Shown here: positions 63,672 through 64,000 of the stretch, piece by piece
Numbering within the stretch: the stretch's first letter is position 1
Layout of the letters: every line of letters begins with the position of its first letter
DNA from: Arcticibacter sp041902385
GTDB lineage: Bacteria > Bacteroidota > Bacteroidia > Sphingobacteriales > Sphingobacteriaceae
Reading direction: 5' to 3'
DNA: 64,000 bases
NCBI RefSeq assembly: GCF_041902385.1
Contig: NZ_CP169244.1
Span: forward strand, 3,844,001 to 3,908,000
Program-made: the position numbers and the translations under genes
Notes under the pieces: generated by a model
What the model saw: the letters and a program-made list of their open reading frames with translations, nothing else
What the model was told of the DNA's origin: nothing
Database searches by the model: none

Positions 63672-64000
63672 TTACCCCTGCAGCGTCTTTTTTATCCCCC
63701 AGACCAGACTTAATGCAGTCAGGGCACCTACTATTGCAATGCCGGCCAGGACTCTTGGGTTGGCAACCCTCCGGGGGATATATTGAACGCCGTTCTTATT
63801 GGCGCGTGCAGGTTCTTTTACGTAACGGCCGTAGTCAGGAACCGCTTCTTCTTCAAAATGCTCAATAAGATGCTGCAGCGAGTCTTTCAGTTCCTGTCCG
63901 TACATCGGGTATCCATGCCCTGTGGCAGCCGCTTCAGGTTCGAGCGCAGCAAGGCGTTTTACCGATTCCTTCGAAGCCCCCAGTCAATGGTAAAGTATTT
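63672..64000 (-). pseudogene. MBL-fold metallo-hydrolase C-terminus, frameshifted and cut by the window end
   Basis: The C-terminal part of a metallo-beta-lactamase-fold hydrolase. The in-frame sequence upstream of the ATG at 63905 reads GASKESVKRLAALEPEAAAT, then GHGYPMYGQELKDSLQHLIE with the late His of this family. So 63905 is not the true start. Going further upstream, a C5 run on the plus strand (63977-63981) breaks the frame. One more base gives YFTIDWGASKES without a stop. After the hydrolase part comes a helix (LAGIAIVGALTALSLVWGIK) near the C-terminus that looks like a membrane segment. The rest of the gene is outside the window. Confidence 0.75.

Noticed and set aside
1..64000. CRISPR arrays, tRNA/rRNA genes, prophage, insertion sequences
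   Set aside because: No spaced direct-repeat arrays, no tRNA or rRNA signature, no transposase, integrase or phage structural genes were seen on either strand by eye; a covariance-model scan would be decisive for small RNAs.

Overview
The window comes from a chromosome of a Bacteroidota bacterium, most likely a member of the Sphingobacteriaceae (Pedobacter-like). The reasons are a SusC/SusD polysaccharide utilisation locus, a K+-type membrane pyrophosphatase, DUF3857/transglutaminase paralogues, an OmpA/PD40/TPR surface protein, and promoter boxes of the Bacteroidota type (TAnnTTTG). Species assignment is inference. There is no prophage, insertion sequence, CRISPR array, rRNA or recognisable tRNA.

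Layout. 1-4.3 kb: truncated hppA, an amino-acid permease and a MarC-family membrane protein. 4.3-9.6 kb (minus): rRNA m5C methyltransferase, guaA and a pair of M16 peptidases, in one direction and probably partly cotranscribed. 9.8-15 kb: pyrG-yidC, a 27-bp-stem hairpin, and malate:quinone oxidoreductase. 15.2-19 kb: MFS exporter (minus), queG, DEDDh exonuclease (minus). 19-23 kb: two DUF3857/transglutaminase-like exported proteins, one without the catalytic Cys. 23-27.4 kb (minus): redoxin, TlpA-like thioredoxin, NlpC/P60 lipoprotein and mutS. 27.6-39.5 kb: a Trp-rich exported protein, then a polysaccharide utilisation locus (susC, susD, an alpha/alpha-barrel-type enzyme, a GH2 enzyme with FN3 domains). 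39.6-43 kb: small accessory proteins, ferritin and an orphan CrtA-like protein. 43.1-48.8 kb (minus): a five-gene redox operon of UBP zinc finger, EgtB, EgtD, cNMP-domain histidine kinase, and a receiver-domain/thioredoxin-reductase-like flavoprotein. 49.1-64 kb: fructosamine kinase, lepA, folD, queE, dienelactone hydrolase, OmpA/PD40 protein, fatty-acid hydroxylase, alaS, MerR-like regulator, lipid kinase, a baeRF-family protein, and the end of an MBL-fold hydrolase.

Two things stand out. First, five genes (mutS, susC, ferritin, a 117-residue hypothetical and the MBL hydrolase) are each broken by loss of exactly one base in a 6-7 nt homopolymer, and one extra base restores a full-length family member each time. 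Either the source assembly has systematic homopolymer undercalls, or this is a genuine mismatch-repair-deficient lineage, since mutS is itself one of the five. Second, the ergothioneine genes egtB/egtD sit in a tight operon with a sensor kinase and a receiver-fused flavoprotein that lacks the thioredoxin-reductase CxxC. This is the best candidate here for an undescribed redox-sensing and thiol-handling system.

Several housekeeping genes also have a TAnnTTTG -7 box only 3-13 nt before the start codon and no visible Shine-Dalgarno, which suggests leaderless or very short-leader mRNAs.
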